From Streptomyces peucetius (lineage in GTDB: Bacteria; Actinomycetota; Actinomycetes; Streptomycetales; Streptomycetaceae), in contig NZ_CP107567.1 of NCBI RefSeq assembly GCF_025854275.1, forward strand, positions 1,116,001 through 1,180,000: a stretch of 64,000 nt of DNA, read 5' to 3'. Made by a program: the position numbers and the translations under genes. Shown one piece after another: positions 26,801 to 35,780 of the stretch. Every line of letters starts with the position of its first letter. Position 1 is the first letter of the stretch. The notes below the pieces were generated by a model that saw nothing but the letters and a program-made list of their open reading frames with translations, searched no databases and was not told where the DNA came from.

Positions 26801-29800
26801 CCGTCCGCCGCGTCCCCGGCCACGTAGACGATCTCCGACGGCAGGGGATCCGGCCAGGAAGCCCAGTCCGTTCCCGCGGGGGCCGTCGCGACGGTGACGC
26901 CGGCCGCGCGCAGTCCTGCCGCCGTCGCTTCGAGCAGTGCCGACCCGGCACCGACGACCAGGGCCGTGCGGACGTCGCGACGTCCCTCCTGCCCGCGGTC
27001 CGCACGCACCCAGTTCAGCGTGTGGTGCACGACCGAACCCCGGGCACTGTCGATGGTCCGTCGCGGGCTGTTGACCCGCTTCGCGGTGAACCCCTTGATC
27101 TCCAGGACGACGGCACCGGCAGGGTCGTGGACCATCACGTCGACCTTGCGGATCTCGCCGCTCTGCTGGAAGCGAGGGTCCGGTTCGATCACGCTGACGC
27201 ACGAGGCCGGCATCGGGCCGTGCACCACCAGCCGGTCGTAGGCCAGCGGCAGGTAGAAGTCCCCGTTCGCCTCGCGCTGCTCGTCCTCCCCGTCGAACAT
27301 GGCCCACCGGTGGAATCCGGTGGCGAGGTCCAGCAGCGCGGGGTGCAGCACGTAGTCGGCCGTCTCCTCCCGGAAGCGGGTGGGCAGGGCCATCGATCCC
27401 AGGGCGCACCGGACACCCACGTCCACCGTGCGCAGGCTCTCCTGCCAGCGGCTGCCGAACTCCATCACGCGGTGTCCGGCCTGGAGGGAGGCACCGTCCA
27501 TGGTGGCGAGCCCGCAGCGGGCGGCGAACTCCGCGGGATCCGTGCCTGCGGGCGCCGACTGTGGGTCCGCGGCCACCCGGCCCCGTACGTGCAGGGTCCA
27601 CTGCCGGCCCACGGCCGCGTCCGGGTCGTGGCTCACGACCCGGAACTCGGCTCCGCCCTCCTCGCCGGCCCGCACGATCGTGTGCGCCACGCGCGGCCGG
27701 TCCGCCGTCACCAGGAGCGGCACCTGGAACTCGACGTCGCTGACCACGGTCACCGGCGTGCCGAAGAGCGCCGATCCTGCCGCGCGGGCCATCTCCAGAT
27801 AGGTCGTACCCGGGACGATCGCCTCCGCAAGCATCCGGTGCTCGCTGAGCACCCAGTGCCGTTCGAGGTCGAACTCGGTACGGAACACGACCTCGTCGAC
27901 CGTGTGGAGCAGCAGTTCGTCCAGCAGTGCGTGGGGGGCGGGGCCGGCCGGGGCGGCCAGCACCGAGGTGGGCGCGGGGTCGAGCCAGTACCGACGGCGT
28001 TCGAAGGGGTAAGTGGGCAGGGCCACCCGCCCGGGGTTTTCCTCGCGGTGGTACGCGGACCAGTCCGGGGCCACGCCCGCCTGCCACAGCAGCCCGAGGG
28101 CCCGCTGTACGGATGCCAGCTGCCCGCGGACGTCACGGGCGTGCGGCAGGGATCCCACGACCACGCGGGCCTCGCCCTCGGCGAGCTGGCGCGTGACGAG
28201 GCTGCGCAGCGTCTGGCCCGGGCCGACCTCGAGGAACACCAGGCGGTCGTCGGCCGCCAGGGTCTCGATCCCCTTGGCGAACTCGACGGTGGAGAGTACG
28301 TGGGCCCCCCAGTAGGCGGGGTCGGTCGCCTCTTCGTCAGTGATCCAGTCTCCGGTGACGTTGGAGACGAAGGGGAGGTGCGGGGCGGTCAGGGAGAGCT
28401 CCGAGACCGCCTTGACGAACTCCTCGACCATGGGGGCCATCAGCGGGGTGTGGAAGGCGTGCGAGGTCGCCACGGGCCTCGCGCCGATCCCGTCGGCTGC
28501 CAGGATGGCGGCGAATTCCGCCACCGGGCCGGCCGCTCCTGCGACCACGCAGTCGGCCGGTCCGTTGTGTGCGGCCAGGGTCAGCCCGTCGGGCAGCCGC
28601 GCTTCGACGGTACTCCGCCCGGCCGAGACGCTCAGCATGGCTCCGGGGGCCTGCTCCTGCATCAGCCTGCCCCGCAGGGCGACCAGCCGGAGGGCGTCGC
28701 CGAGTGTAAAGACCCCTGCCAGGCAGGCTGCGACGTACTCCCCGAGGCTGTGCCCGGCCATCGCGGTCGGGGTCACGCCCCACGACGACCACAGCACGGC
28801 CAGCGCGTACTCGACGGTGAAGAGAGCGGGCTGGGCGAACTCGGTCCTGGTCAGCAGTTCGGCGGCGCCCGCGTCGTCCGGCGGGCACAGCAGCAGGTCC
28901 CGCACGTCCATGCCGAGCGCGTCGCGCAGCCCTTCCGCGCAGCGGTCCACAGCCGCCCGGAACTCCGTTTCCCGGTGGTAGAGTTCGCGCGCCATCCCGG
29001 GATGCTGGGAACCCTGACCGGTGAACAGCATCGCCACCTGCGCGGAGGCGCGATGTGCCGTCTCGGTCGCCAGCGCGGCGGGGTCACGGTCTTCCAGCGC
29101 CTGGGCCGCCTCCTGCGACGACGAGGCAACGACGGTCCGGCGGTGCCTGAACTCCTCGCGCCCCTGTGCCAGGGTGAAGGCCACGTCGACGAGCGCCTGC
29201 GGCTCCCGGCGCAGGTGCTCTGCCAGGCGGTCAGTCGCCCGTTCCAGCGCCTCGGGTGTACGGGCCGAGAGCACGAGGAGCTGCGAGGGACGCGCGGGCT
29301 CGGTGACCGGTCGCTCCGGTGCCTCCTCCAGGACGACGTGGGCGTTGGTGCCGCCGAACCCGAACGCGCTCACTCCCGCCCTTCGCGGTCCGTCGGGCGA
29401 CTCCCACAGGGTCAGGTCGCGCTGGACCCGGAACGGCGACCGGTCGAAGTCGATCTGCGGGTTGGCCCGGTCGAAGTGCAAGGTCGGGGGGAGCATGCCG
29501 TGTCGCAGCGACAGCGTCGTCTTCAGGAGGCCCGCCATGCCCGAGGCCGCGTCCAGGTGGCCGACGTTGGACTTGACGGAGCCGATGGTGCAGTAGCCCG
29601 TGCGCTCGGTGCTCTGGAAGAACGCCCTGGTAAGTGCCTCGATCTCGATGGAGTCGCCGATCTGCGTACCGCTGCCGTGCGCTTCCACGTAGCTGATGCT
29701 GTCGGCCTCGACGCCCGCGACGTCCAGTGCCTCCAGCACGACGGAGGACTGCCCTGCCACGGCCGGGGCGGAGAAGCTCGCCTTCGTGGCACCGTCGTTG

Positions 29801-30615
29801 TTGACCGCCGTGCCCTTGATCACGGCGTGGACCGTGTCGTTGTCGGCCAGCGCGTCGGCGAGCCGCTTGAGGAGCACGACGCCCACGCCGTTGTTGAAGA
29901 CCGTGCCCCGGCTGTCGGCGTCGAAGGGCCGGCAGTGCCCGTCCGGCGACATGATGCCGCTCTCCTGGAACCGGTACCCCTTCTGCGGGCTGACCTTGAA
30001 CGCCACTCCGCCCGCGAGCGCCATACCCGATTCGTGGTTGAGCAGGCTCTGGCACGCGAGGTGGACCGCGACCAGCGAGCTGGAACAGGCGGTGTGCACG
30101 GGGATGCTCGGCCCCTGGAGGTCGAGTTTGTAGGAGACACGGGTGGTCAGGAAGCCCAGCTCGTTGCCCAGTCCCACATTGGATGCGCCGATCGCGGCAC
30201 CGTCGTCGAGGTTGGCGAAGACATGGGGCAGGTAGGCGCTGGTGCCGGCCCCGCCGAACACGCCGACGGTGGTGTCGATCCGGCGCGCGCTGTACCCCGC
30301 GTTCTCCAATGCCTCCCATGCCGTCTCGAGGAAGACCCGGTGCTGCGGGTCCATGATGGTGGCCTCTCGCGGCGTGTAGCCGAAGAACTCGGCGTCGAAG
30401 AGGTCGATCCCCTCGGTGCGGGCGCCGGCCTTCACGTAGTCCGCCTGAGAGAACTCCTCGACGGGGACGCCGGCGGAGATCAGTTCGTCGTCGTCGAAGA
30501 AGCTGATGGACTCCACGCCATTGCGCAGGTTGTGCCAGAACCGGTCCAGGTCGGGGGCACCGGGGAAACGTCCGGCGACGCCGATGATGGCCACGTCGCA
30601 GCCGAATTCCTGCAT
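23872..30615 (-). CDS. Hybrid PKS-NRPS, KS-AT-DH-KR-ACP-C
   Basis: 2247 residues from ATG 30615. KS triad Cys177, His313 and His353. AT Ser623 with HAFH at 719-722, predicting malonyl-CoA. DH-like region about 885-1180: His926 in HRMLAEAIVP (Gly of HxxxGxxxxP replaced by Ala) and Asp1096 in HPALLD. KR about 1403-1640 with TGGMGGLG and Tyr1565. ACP Ser1735. C domain about 1800-2230 with intact HHIVADG at 1932-1938. It should extend the starter with one malonyl unit, reduce it and perhaps dehydrate it, then condense the acyl chain onto an amino acid on T1 of the T-C-A-T protein. It follows its own promoter. Confidence 0.95.
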   Translation of the reverse strand: MQEFGCDVAIIGVAGRFPGAPDLDRFWHNLRNGVESISFFDDDELISAGVPVEEFSQADYVKAGARTEGIDLFDAEFFGYTPREATIMDPQHRVFLETAWEALENAGYSARRIDTTVGVFGGAGTSAYLPHVFANLDDGAAIGASNVGLGNELGFLTTRVSYKLDLQGPSIPVHTACSSSLVAVHLACQSLLNHESGMALAGGVAFKVSPQKGYRFQESGIMSPDGHCRPFDADSRGTVFNNGVGVVLLKRLADALADNDTVHAVIKGTAVNNDGATKASFSAPAVAGQSSVVLEALDVAGVEADSISYVEAHGSGTQIGDSIEIEALTRAFFQSTERTGYCTIGSVKSNVGHLDAASGMAGLLKTTLSLRHGMLPPTLHFDRANPQIDFDRSPFRVQRDLTLWESPDGPRRAGVSAFGFGGTNAHVVLEEAPERPVTEPARPSQLLVLSARTPEALERATDRLAEHLRREPQALVDVAFTLAQGREEFRHRRTVVASSSQEAAQALEDRDPAALATETAHRASAQVAMLFTGQGSQHPGMARELYHRETEFRAAVDRCAEGLRDALGMDVRDLLLCPPDDAGAAELLTRTEFAQPALFTVEYALAVLWSSWGVTPTAMAGHSLGEYVAACLAGVFTLGDALRLVALRGRLMQEQAPGAMLSVSAGRSTVEARLPDGLTLAAHNGPADCVVAGAAGPVAEFAAILAADGIGARPVATSHAFHTPLMAPMVEEFVKAVSELSLTAPHLPFVSNVTGDWITDEEATDPAYWGAHVLSTVEFAKGIETLAADDRLVFLEVGPGQTLRSLVTRQLAEGEARVVVGSLPHARDVRGQLASVQRALGLLWQAGVAPDWSAYHREENPGRVALPTYPFERRRYWLDPAPTSVLAAPAGPAPHALLDELLLHTVDEVVFRTEFDLERHWVLSEHRMLAEAIVPGTTYLEMARAAGSALFGTPVTVVSDVEFQVPLLVTADRPRVAHTIVRAGEEGGAEFRVVSHDPDAAVGRQWTLHVRGRVAADPQSAPAGTDPAEFAARCGLATMDGASLQAGHRVMEFGSRWQESLRTVDVGVRCALGSMALPTRFREETADYVLHPALLDLATGFHRWAMFDGEDEQREANGDFYLPLAYDRLVVHGPMPASCVSVIEPDPRFQQSGEIRKVDVMVHDPAGAVVLEIKGFTAKRVNSPRRTIDSARGSVVHHTLNWVRADRGQEGRRDVRTALVVGAGSALLEATAAGLRAAGVTVATAPAGTDWASWPDPLPSEIVYVAGDAADGDGTEGQERLLDEGVVGLLELARALAGAGAGTHRITVVAQHVHHVTGDEPRLVPAHSALFGLAKVIGQEHQEISCRCVDVGDDLAPAAWIEEILCSDPLGQIALRGTGRYAAELDAVDLAEAAPEHEASAGEVHLITGGMGGLGLEVARSISLRRPRAGIALVGRSAIPARAEWDEVLSGGGRTAARIGLIQEMEARGTRVVCLQGDVADAQDMARVVAAVRAELGAVTHVVHAAGTAGDGFLLRKSAQTFRATLAPKADGAVALHEATLADRPVMVLFSSTTALFGSAGQSDYTAANQYLDGFAAWRNKAGLRTFTVNWTDWIGTGMAADHGVRQDQGFFRSVGVEEGIASYEAILRGSYTQVIVGEINYGMLGSLDPAALRARMATAPLRLAESIQRTVSARSSAAGPAVSPTPGTVSVRLTGRADGGYTELERTLAGLWAAEFGISDINVFASLFDLGGDSLLALRLANSLQKALGVKLTIADLFAHLTVADLAAYLAPEEAAVGEEPAEDSVAVPPTGQDPADETWFELWNGQQGMWLQHQLGEDRADLNLPVWHYVHEAVDVTAFREAVGFLVERHDALRLSLQDTEHGPRQRVLPRHDLDVPLVDVTGADDPEEESTLLIQADNAVPFDDLSVPPVRAKLYKLAENHYCAYLNVHHIVADGTSMGNLLRELLVAYRARVEQRTPELEPLTMSFSGFVQDRQKWLSGPESAAMEAYWTDELKGPLPRLRIGDHDAHSVEVVNDTLDFEIGPDLATAVAELARGLDATVHVVLLSAFVVALHDIGSDEDIVMCVPFSGRDTKEMEGMVGAFVNPLSVRIGLTASDSFGDVVRRAQRKSVASYANSRYPFARLLERLAVPARPGQNPVFSSAFQFTDFLPPAYQTSQLDVCLYGKPSGDGLSLRFNYNSSRLSKSEIVDIQATFLAALSEAARDAQVSLESLAEPLREARKATRTTSAGGRRPGGLRLSRPRR

Positions 30616-30872
30616 CGCGCTAGCGTCTTCCACCGGCTTGCCCAATCTGTCGCAGGACCGCGCTGCTTCGCGACGCCGCACCTCGACGGGAAGGTGGCAG
30701 CGGCAACTCCTGCTCAGGGGCGGCCGCGAGGAGCGGTCGGCCGAGTACGGAGTGGAAACGGTCCGAATCAGGAAAAGAGAGAAAAGGGAGTCCGCGCCGA
30801 CAGGAGATCCGACTCACTGCGGATTTGCGTCACACCCGGGCCGAAGCGCGCAGCTCAGCCACTATGAGGTAC

Positions 30873-30901
30873 ATATTCTTAGTCGATCCCGACCGTGTCA
30901 A
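30873..30901 (-). promoter_or_regulatory. Putative sigma-70-type promoter for the PKS-NRPS gene
   Basis: On the minus strand TTGACA (30901-30896) is followed after exactly 17 bp by GAATAT (30878-30873). The distance to the start codon at 30615 leaves a leader of about 250 nt. It lies downstream of a strong terminator hairpin, so it probably starts a new transcript covering the genes to the left. No experimental support. Confidence 0.6.
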
Positions 30902-30914
30902 GAGGGATCCTCTT
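30900..30914. promoter_or_regulatory. Palindrome next to the -35 box
   Basis: AAGAGGGATCCTCTT has arms of six bases (AAGAGG and CCTCTT) around GAT and touches the -35 hexamer. It could be an operator for a regulator of this transcript. This is position-based inference only. Confidence 0.35.
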
Positions 30915-30935
30915 ACGGTCTCCACAGGTCTCGGA

Positions 30936-30969
30936 CCTGCCGCAGGCCGGAAGGGAGGCCTGCGGCAGG
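30936..30969 (-). terminator. Strong terminator-like hairpin after the A-T-C gene
   Basis: A perfect 13-bp stem (CCTGCCGCAGGCC paired with GGCCTGCGGCAGG) with an 8-nt loop lies just past the stop of the A-T-C gene at 30993. It has no long T tract, as is usual in Streptomyces. It should end the transcript coming from the right. Confidence 0.7.
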
Positions 30970-30992
30970 CTGCCCTGCGGTCCCCCGAACCG

Positions 30993-33900
30993 TCAGGGTG
31001 CGGTCACGTCGTCCAGGAGTTCCAGGAAGCGTGCGCCCAACTGCGCGGCGAAGGAGGCGGGAATCTGATGGGGCCGGTAGCTGACAGTCAGCTGCGGTCC
31101 ACCGCGTTCGTACGGGCGCACCTCGGCGACGAGTTCCGTCGGCAGACCGAAGGGTGCCGGACGGAAGAACTCGGTCGCCGCCCCGGAAAGCTCCAGTTCT
31201 GCCGGGGCGTTGTTCTGCAGCGCGAACATGTTCTGGAACAGCGGCGCGCGCGGCCCCCGGGGCGGGTTGACCAGCCGGACGACCTCGCTGAACGGGATGT
31301 CCTGCGCGGCGAAGGCACGGCGGACCGCGTCCGCGACACGTGCCCGATCGTTCCTCCTCACTCCCTTCCCGGAGAACCGCATCCGGATGCACAGCACGTC
31401 GACGAGGCAGGACACCGCGCGGTCCAGCCGCTCGTCCCCGCGCAGGGCGAACGGAGTACCGACAGCGATGTCTTCGTCTCCCGACACCTCCGCCAGGGCT
31501 GCGCCGTAGGCCGTAAGGAGGACGACGAAGGGAGTCACGCCTAGTTCGGCCGCGCGTTCCTCGACACGTTCGAGCGTCTTCTCCGGCAGGGGGAACACCT
31601 GGCATTCCGGTTCCGGTCCTCCGTCGGCCAGCCGGCCGACGGAGGATTCGGGAACCGTCAGACTGGGGACACCGGTGAGTTCGCCGCGCCAGTACGCACG
31701 CTGCTGCTCCAGTGTCTCGGACGTGAGGCGGGCCCGCTGGGCGGCCGCCACCCCCTGCAACGTCGGCCCCGGCTCTCCCGGGGGGATGGGGCCGAGCCTC
31801 GACGCGTTGTAGGCATCGGCGAGCTCCCCCGCCAGGATGGACTCGGACCAGCCGTCGAAGGCCACGTGGTGCACGACGAGACCGATGAGATGTGACGCGC
31901 CGGGTCCGACCGTCACCATGACCACCCGCCATATCTCGCCCTCTTCCAGCCGGAAGGGCCGGCCCAGCGCCTGTCGCAGGAGGGCGTGGGCCTCCTCGGG
32001 ATCCGGTGCCCACAGAACCGCCGGCCGGGGAGGCACGGCATCGAGCGGGACCGCGGCCGGGCCGGGGTCCGCGTCGAAACGGTAGGAGGAGCGCAGGGCC
32101 TCGTGCCGGCGGTGGACGTGTTCGACGGCTCGGGCCAGCGCCTCCGGGTCCACTTCGCCATCCACCTGCCAGCCCATCGTGCAGTGGTGCACGAGGTCGT
32201 CCGGGGCGAAGACGTGACGCATCAGCATGTCGCTCTGCTGCGGGTTCAACGGCACGGGGCCGCCGTCGGGCCGGACGTCTGCGGCGCGAAGCTCGTGGCC
32301 CGCCTGTTCGAGCCATCGGGCGATGCCTGCGGGGGTGGGACTCCGGTAGACCTGGGAGAGCGGCAGGGGCTGTGCGTGGCCGCTCTGAAAGACGGCTCGC
32401 ACCCGGTTCTGGAGGCCGATGGCCAGCAGGGAGTGCCCGCCCAGCTCGAAGAAGTCGTCCTGCGGGCCCACTTCCTCCTGTTCGAGGAGTTCGGCGAAGA
32501 GCGCACAGAGCTCCGCCTCCGCGGCCGACCGCGGCGCTTGCGCGGACCGGCCGGGTGTCACGACCACATCCGGCAAGGCGGCCCGGTCCAGTTTGCCGTT
32601 GCCCGTGAGGGGCATGGCCTCCAGCAGTCCGATCGCAGAAGGGATCATGTAGTGCGGCAGCACCTCGGCGAGGTGCGCGCGGATCTCCGCGACGTCCGGC
32701 TCGACGCCCGGCTCCGGAACCACGTGGCCCACCAAGGTGGCTCCCCCGGTGGCGGATTCCCGTACGGCGGCCGCCGCGTGGCGCACCGCCGGATGGCCGG
32801 CGAGCGCCGCCTCGACTTCGCCCAGTTCGATCCGGAAGCCTCGGATCTTCACCTGGCTGTCGGCACGGCCCAGGTACACCAGCAGCCCGTCAGGACGCAG
32901 CCGGGCGAGATCGCCCGAACGGTAGCCCCGGACCGGCCGGCCCGCGGAGTCCTCGACGGTGACGAAGCGCGCCGTCGTGAGATCGGGCCGCCCGAGGTAG
33001 CCCAGCGCCACGCCGGGACCCACGACCACCATCTCACCGGTCTCGCCCGGCGCGACGCGGCGGAGGTCCTCGTCGACCAGGAGCAGGTCGAGGTCGGGCA
33101 GCGGGCGGCCGATGACGCTGTCACCGTCGTGCAGGTCCGACTGCCGCACCTGGTGGTACGAGGTGTGCACGGTCGTTTCGGTGATCCCGTACATGTTGAC
33201 GAGAACGGGCCGGCCGACACCGTACTTGGCGGCCCAGGGCTTGAGGTCGGAAAAGCGCAGCGCTTCCCCGCCGAAGACGACGAACCTCAGCGGGAGGCGT
33301 TCCTGGTGTCGGCCGTCCTCGGTCACCAGCTGCTGGAACGCCGAAGGCGTCTGGTTCAGCACCGTCACCCGCTCCTGCCTGAGCAGCCGGTGGAAGGATG
33401 CGGGGTCCTTGGCCACGTCGGCGGGCACGAAGACAGCGCAGCCGCCGTGGAGCAGGGCACCCCACATCTCCCAGACCGAGAAGTCGAAGGCGAAGGAGTG
33501 GAAGACCGTCCAGACGTCCTCGGACGTGAAGCCGAAGACGGGGGCGCTCTCCGAGAACAGGCGGAGCACGTTCCGGTGGGTGACCTCGACTCCCTTGGGC
33601 CTTCCGGTCGTTCCCGAGGTGAAGATCACGTAGGCCCGCGACTCGGGCGCCACCCGCTCCGGCAGGGGTACGGCGGCCTGCGGTGCGGCCGACGGGGCAT
33701 CGACCAGACAGCGCTCGATGCCCGCCGGTACCCGTTCCGCGAGGCTCCTGGACGTCACCACGGCCACCGGCGCAGCGTCCTCGAGGATGATGGCGTTCCT
33801 CGCCGCCGGAGCCTCAGGGTCCAGCGGGAGGTAGAACGAGCCCGCCTTCAGCGCAGCGAGCGCCGCCACTGCCATCTCGACCGACCGGTCGAGCAGAATA

Positions 33901-34094
33901 CCGACGGGACGCTCCGAGGTCCGGGTGAGGGTCGGCAGTTCCCTCGCGAGGTGCGTGGACCGCCGGTCGAGCTCGGCGTAGGTCAGGCTCCGCATGCCGC
34001 ACTTGACCGCGGTGCGATCCGGGTACGCGGCCGCAGCGCTCTGGAACGCTTCGACGAGGGAGGCCGGAGCGATCGGTTCTGGTGGTTCGTGCAT
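30993..34094 (-). CDS. NRPS starter protein A-T-C, Thr-type adenylation pocket
   Basis: 1033 residues from ATG 34094. A domain (about 20-515) with FTSGTTGRPKG and A10 Lys501; the hand-read pocket code D-F-W-N-V-G-M-V-H-K differs from the threonine code DFWNIGMVHK at one conservative position. T domain Ser555 (LGGHSL). C domain about 610-1030 with intact HHVAFDG at 742-748. There is no C domain ahead of A, so it can start a chain with threonine. The C-terminal C domain requires a downstream aminoacyl acceptor, whereas the next protein begins with KS, so the acceptor must be another T domain or the order differs from gene order. Confidence 0.93.
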   Translation of the reverse strand: MHEPPEPIAPASLVEAFQSAAAAYPDRTAVKCGMRSLTYAELDRRSTHLARELPTLTRTSERPVGILLDRSVEMAVAALAALKAGSFYLPLDPEAPAARNAIILEDAAPVAVVTSRSLAERVPAGIERCLVDAPSAAPQAAVPLPERVAPESRAYVIFTSGTTGRPKGVEVTHRNVLRLFSESAPVFGFTSEDVWTVFHSFAFDFSVWEMWGALLHGGCAVFVPADVAKDPASFHRLLRQERVTVLNQTPSAFQQLVTEDGRHQERLPLRFVVFGGEALRFSDLKPWAAKYGVGRPVLVNMYGITETTVHTSYHQVRQSDLHDGDSVIGRPLPDLDLLLVDEDLRRVAPGETGEMVVVGPGVALGYLGRPDLTTARFVTVEDSAGRPVRGYRSGDLARLRPDGLLVYLGRADSQVKIRGFRIELGEVEAALAGHPAVRHAAAAVRESATGGATLVGHVVPEPGVEPDVAEIRAHLAEVLPHYMIPSAIGLLEAMPLTGNGKLDRAALPDVVVTPGRSAQAPRSAAEAELCALFAELLEQEEVGPQDDFFELGGHSLLAIGLQNRVRAVFQSGHAQPLPLSQVYRSPTPAGIARWLEQAGHELRAADVRPDGGPVPLNPQQSDMLMRHVFAPDDLVHHCTMGWQVDGEVDPEALARAVEHVHRRHEALRSSYRFDADPGPAAVPLDAVPPRPAVLWAPDPEEAHALLRQALGRPFRLEEGEIWRVVMVTVGPGASHLIGLVVHHVAFDGWSESILAGELADAYNASRLGPIPPGEPGPTLQGVAAAQRARLTSETLEQQRAYWRGELTGVPSLTVPESSVGRLADGGPEPECQVFPLPEKTLERVEERAAELGVTPFVVLLTAYGAALAEVSGDEDIAVGTPFALRGDERLDRAVSCLVDVLCIRMRFSGKGVRRNDRARVADAVRRAFAAQDIPFSEVVRLVNPPRGPRAPLFQNMFALQNNAPAELELSGAATEFFRPAPFGLPTELVAEVRPYERGGPQLTVSYRPHQIPASFAAQLGARFLELLDDVTAP

Positions 34095-34173
34095 GTCTCA
34101 CTCGCTCATCCGGAGGGAGCCCGGCCCCATGGGCCCGGGCCTGCGGTTTCGATGCATCGCTGCGAACGCGCTG

Positions 34174-34971
34174 TCAGCCGACGGACGCCAGCACGTCCGC
34201 CTTGGCGTAGTAGACGCGGCGCCCGTTCGTCCGCCGCCGCCAGCTGTTCTCCGAGGCGAGCCGATAGACGTTGCTCATGGAGATGCGGCACAGTTCCGCC
34301 ACGTCCTTGGCGGTGAGCCACGGCAGCCCGGCCTGGTGCTGGTGCTGGTGGCTCACGCGGCGGTCCAGCTCCCGCCACTCGTATGCCGACCAGGCGTGCC
34401 CGGGATCGTTGTCGCACCGGACCTCACTGGGCAGCCGGCCGTCCGCCTGGATCACCGCGATCAGTGATCCCCCGCACTCGTGCTCGATGCAGGCCCCCAC
34501 CCGGAAGCACCGTACCCGCTCCGGGCTGACGACGCGCCGTGCCATGGTGGCGGTCTCGGCCATCTCGCTGATGGCGTCACCCGCTGCCGGGTGGTGGCAC
34601 AGCCAGCGTGCGTGCTGATGAAGGAACTCCGCCAGCACCTCCATGGACTGCCCGGCAGGAACACACCCGTGTTCCGCGTTCACCAGGTCGCACCATGCCC
34701 GAAGGCGCGCCCGCAGGGTGTCGCGCGCTTCGACGGCGACGGCGTTGAGCTTGATCCCGAACGACCGGGTACCGGAGACCCTCTGCCCGTCCCGGGGCGT
34801 GGTGGCGAGCATGTTCTCGCATTCCCGGTAGAGGTCCGGAATCGTTTTCAGATCCCGCTGGAACCGCTCGAAACATCCCGTACAGACACGCATACCGCCG
34901 AGCACGGGACGCACACTGTCAGCCGCTCGGTCGCGGATGTAGGGGCACTCTCCGTTTTGACAGCCGTTCAC
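34174..34971 (-). CDS. Zinc-ribbon and helix-turn-helix DNA-binding protein, possible cluster regulator
   Basis: I choose GTG 34971 (265 residues), which has GAGG 10 nt upstream; an ATG at 35049 is possible but would overlap the PPTase stop. The N terminus has paired cysteines (CQNGEC, CTGC). The middle has a second cysteine set in CIEHECGG and VRCDNDPGHAW, resembling zinc ribbons in actinophage and Streptomyces proteins. The last 50 residues are a HTH_17/excisionase-like domain (LTAKDVAELCRIS, NVYRLASENSWRRR). It may regulate the cluster from its head position; a phage-derived gene with an unrelated role is equally possible. Confidence 0.7.
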   Translation of the reverse strand: MNGCQNGECPYIRDRAADSVRPVLGGMRVCTGCFERFQRDLKTIPDLYRECENMLATTPRDGQRVSGTRSFGIKLNAVAVEARDTLRARLRAWCDLVNAEHGCVPAGQSMEVLAEFLHQHARWLCHHPAAGDAISEMAETATMARRVVSPERVRCFRVGACIEHECGGSLIAVIQADGRLPSEVRCDNDPGHAWSAYEWRELDRRVSHQHQHQAGLPWLTAKDVAELCRISMSNVYRLASENSWRRRTNGRRVYYAKADVLASVG

Positions 34972-35048
34972 TTGAAAAATACCTCGCAGTACATGTCCGG
35001 CAGGAGCCGGAGAAGATGAGCTAATTCTTGTGGGCCCGGCGTTCGGCA

Positions 35049-35780
35049 TTACGCGCGGACGTCCCGGAGGAATTCACTGCCGGTCGCGATCGAACCGGCG
35101 GACGCCGATCGGCCACCTGTCGCGGGAACGGTGATCGCCGTCACGATGAGCCCGTGCCGGGCGGCCCAGCGCCCCCGCAGCACGGTGAGCCTGACGTCAT
35201 TCACCACGGGGCCGGGTGCCAGCAGATGGGCGGTGAAAGTCTCTGTTTCCGGTTCCAGGACCACTGCGGCGTGCTCGAAGCCCAGCCAACGACGGGCAAG
35301 CGGATACCACGCCTTGTACACGCATTCCTTGGCGCTGAACAGCAGCCGGTCCCAGGCGATGTCCGGGTGGCTCTCGGCCAGCCGGGCCAGCATGGCCAGT
35401 TCCGCCGGCCCCGCGATCAGCTCTCGGATTCCTTCGTCCGGGCAAGCCTCGTCGGGTTCCGCGTCGACCCCGATCATGGCGAATTCCTCGGCCCTGGCCA
35501 GGACCGCCACACGGTATCCCGCACAGTGGGCCATGCTCCCCACGAGGCCCGCGGGCCACAACGGCTCACCCTGGGCTCCGTGCAGGATCGGCACCGGCGC
35601 GAAGCCCAGCTGGCCCATGGCCTCCCGGGCACACGCCCGCACCGTACGGAACTCCGCACGCCGCGAGATCAGCGCACGCTCGACGAGAGCGGCCTCCTGG
35701 GCGAACACGGGGGGCGTGACGTCCGGATCCCCGAAGTACTGGACGGCCGCCACCTCGGCGGGAACCAACTCCGCTATCAC
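35049..35780 (-). CDS. pptT: 4'-phosphopantetheinyl transferase, PptT type
   Basis: 243 residues from GTG 35780, overlapping the upstream stop by 4 bp (GTGA). It has the Sfp-superfamily motifs GVDAEPDE (Mg2+/CoA site) and FSAKECVYKAWYP, plus VGSMAHCAGY and WLGFEHA, which resemble mycobacterial PptT. It transfers 4'-phosphopantetheine from CoA to the Ser of carrier domains and so would activate all ACP and T domains of the cluster. It may also serve the rest of the cell, because PptT-type enzymes are broad. Confidence 0.95.
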   Translation of the reverse strand: MIAELVPAEVAAVQYFGDPDVTPPVFAQEAALVERALISRRAEFRTVRACAREAMGQLGFAPVPILHGAQGEPLWPAGLVGSMAHCAGYRVAVLARAEEFAMIGVDAEPDEACPDEGIRELIAGPAELAMLARLAESHPDIAWDRLLFSAKECVYKAWYPLARRWLGFEHAAVVLEPETETFTAHLLAPGPVVNDVRLTVLRGRWAARHGLIVTAITVPATGGRSASAGSIATGSEFLRDVRA

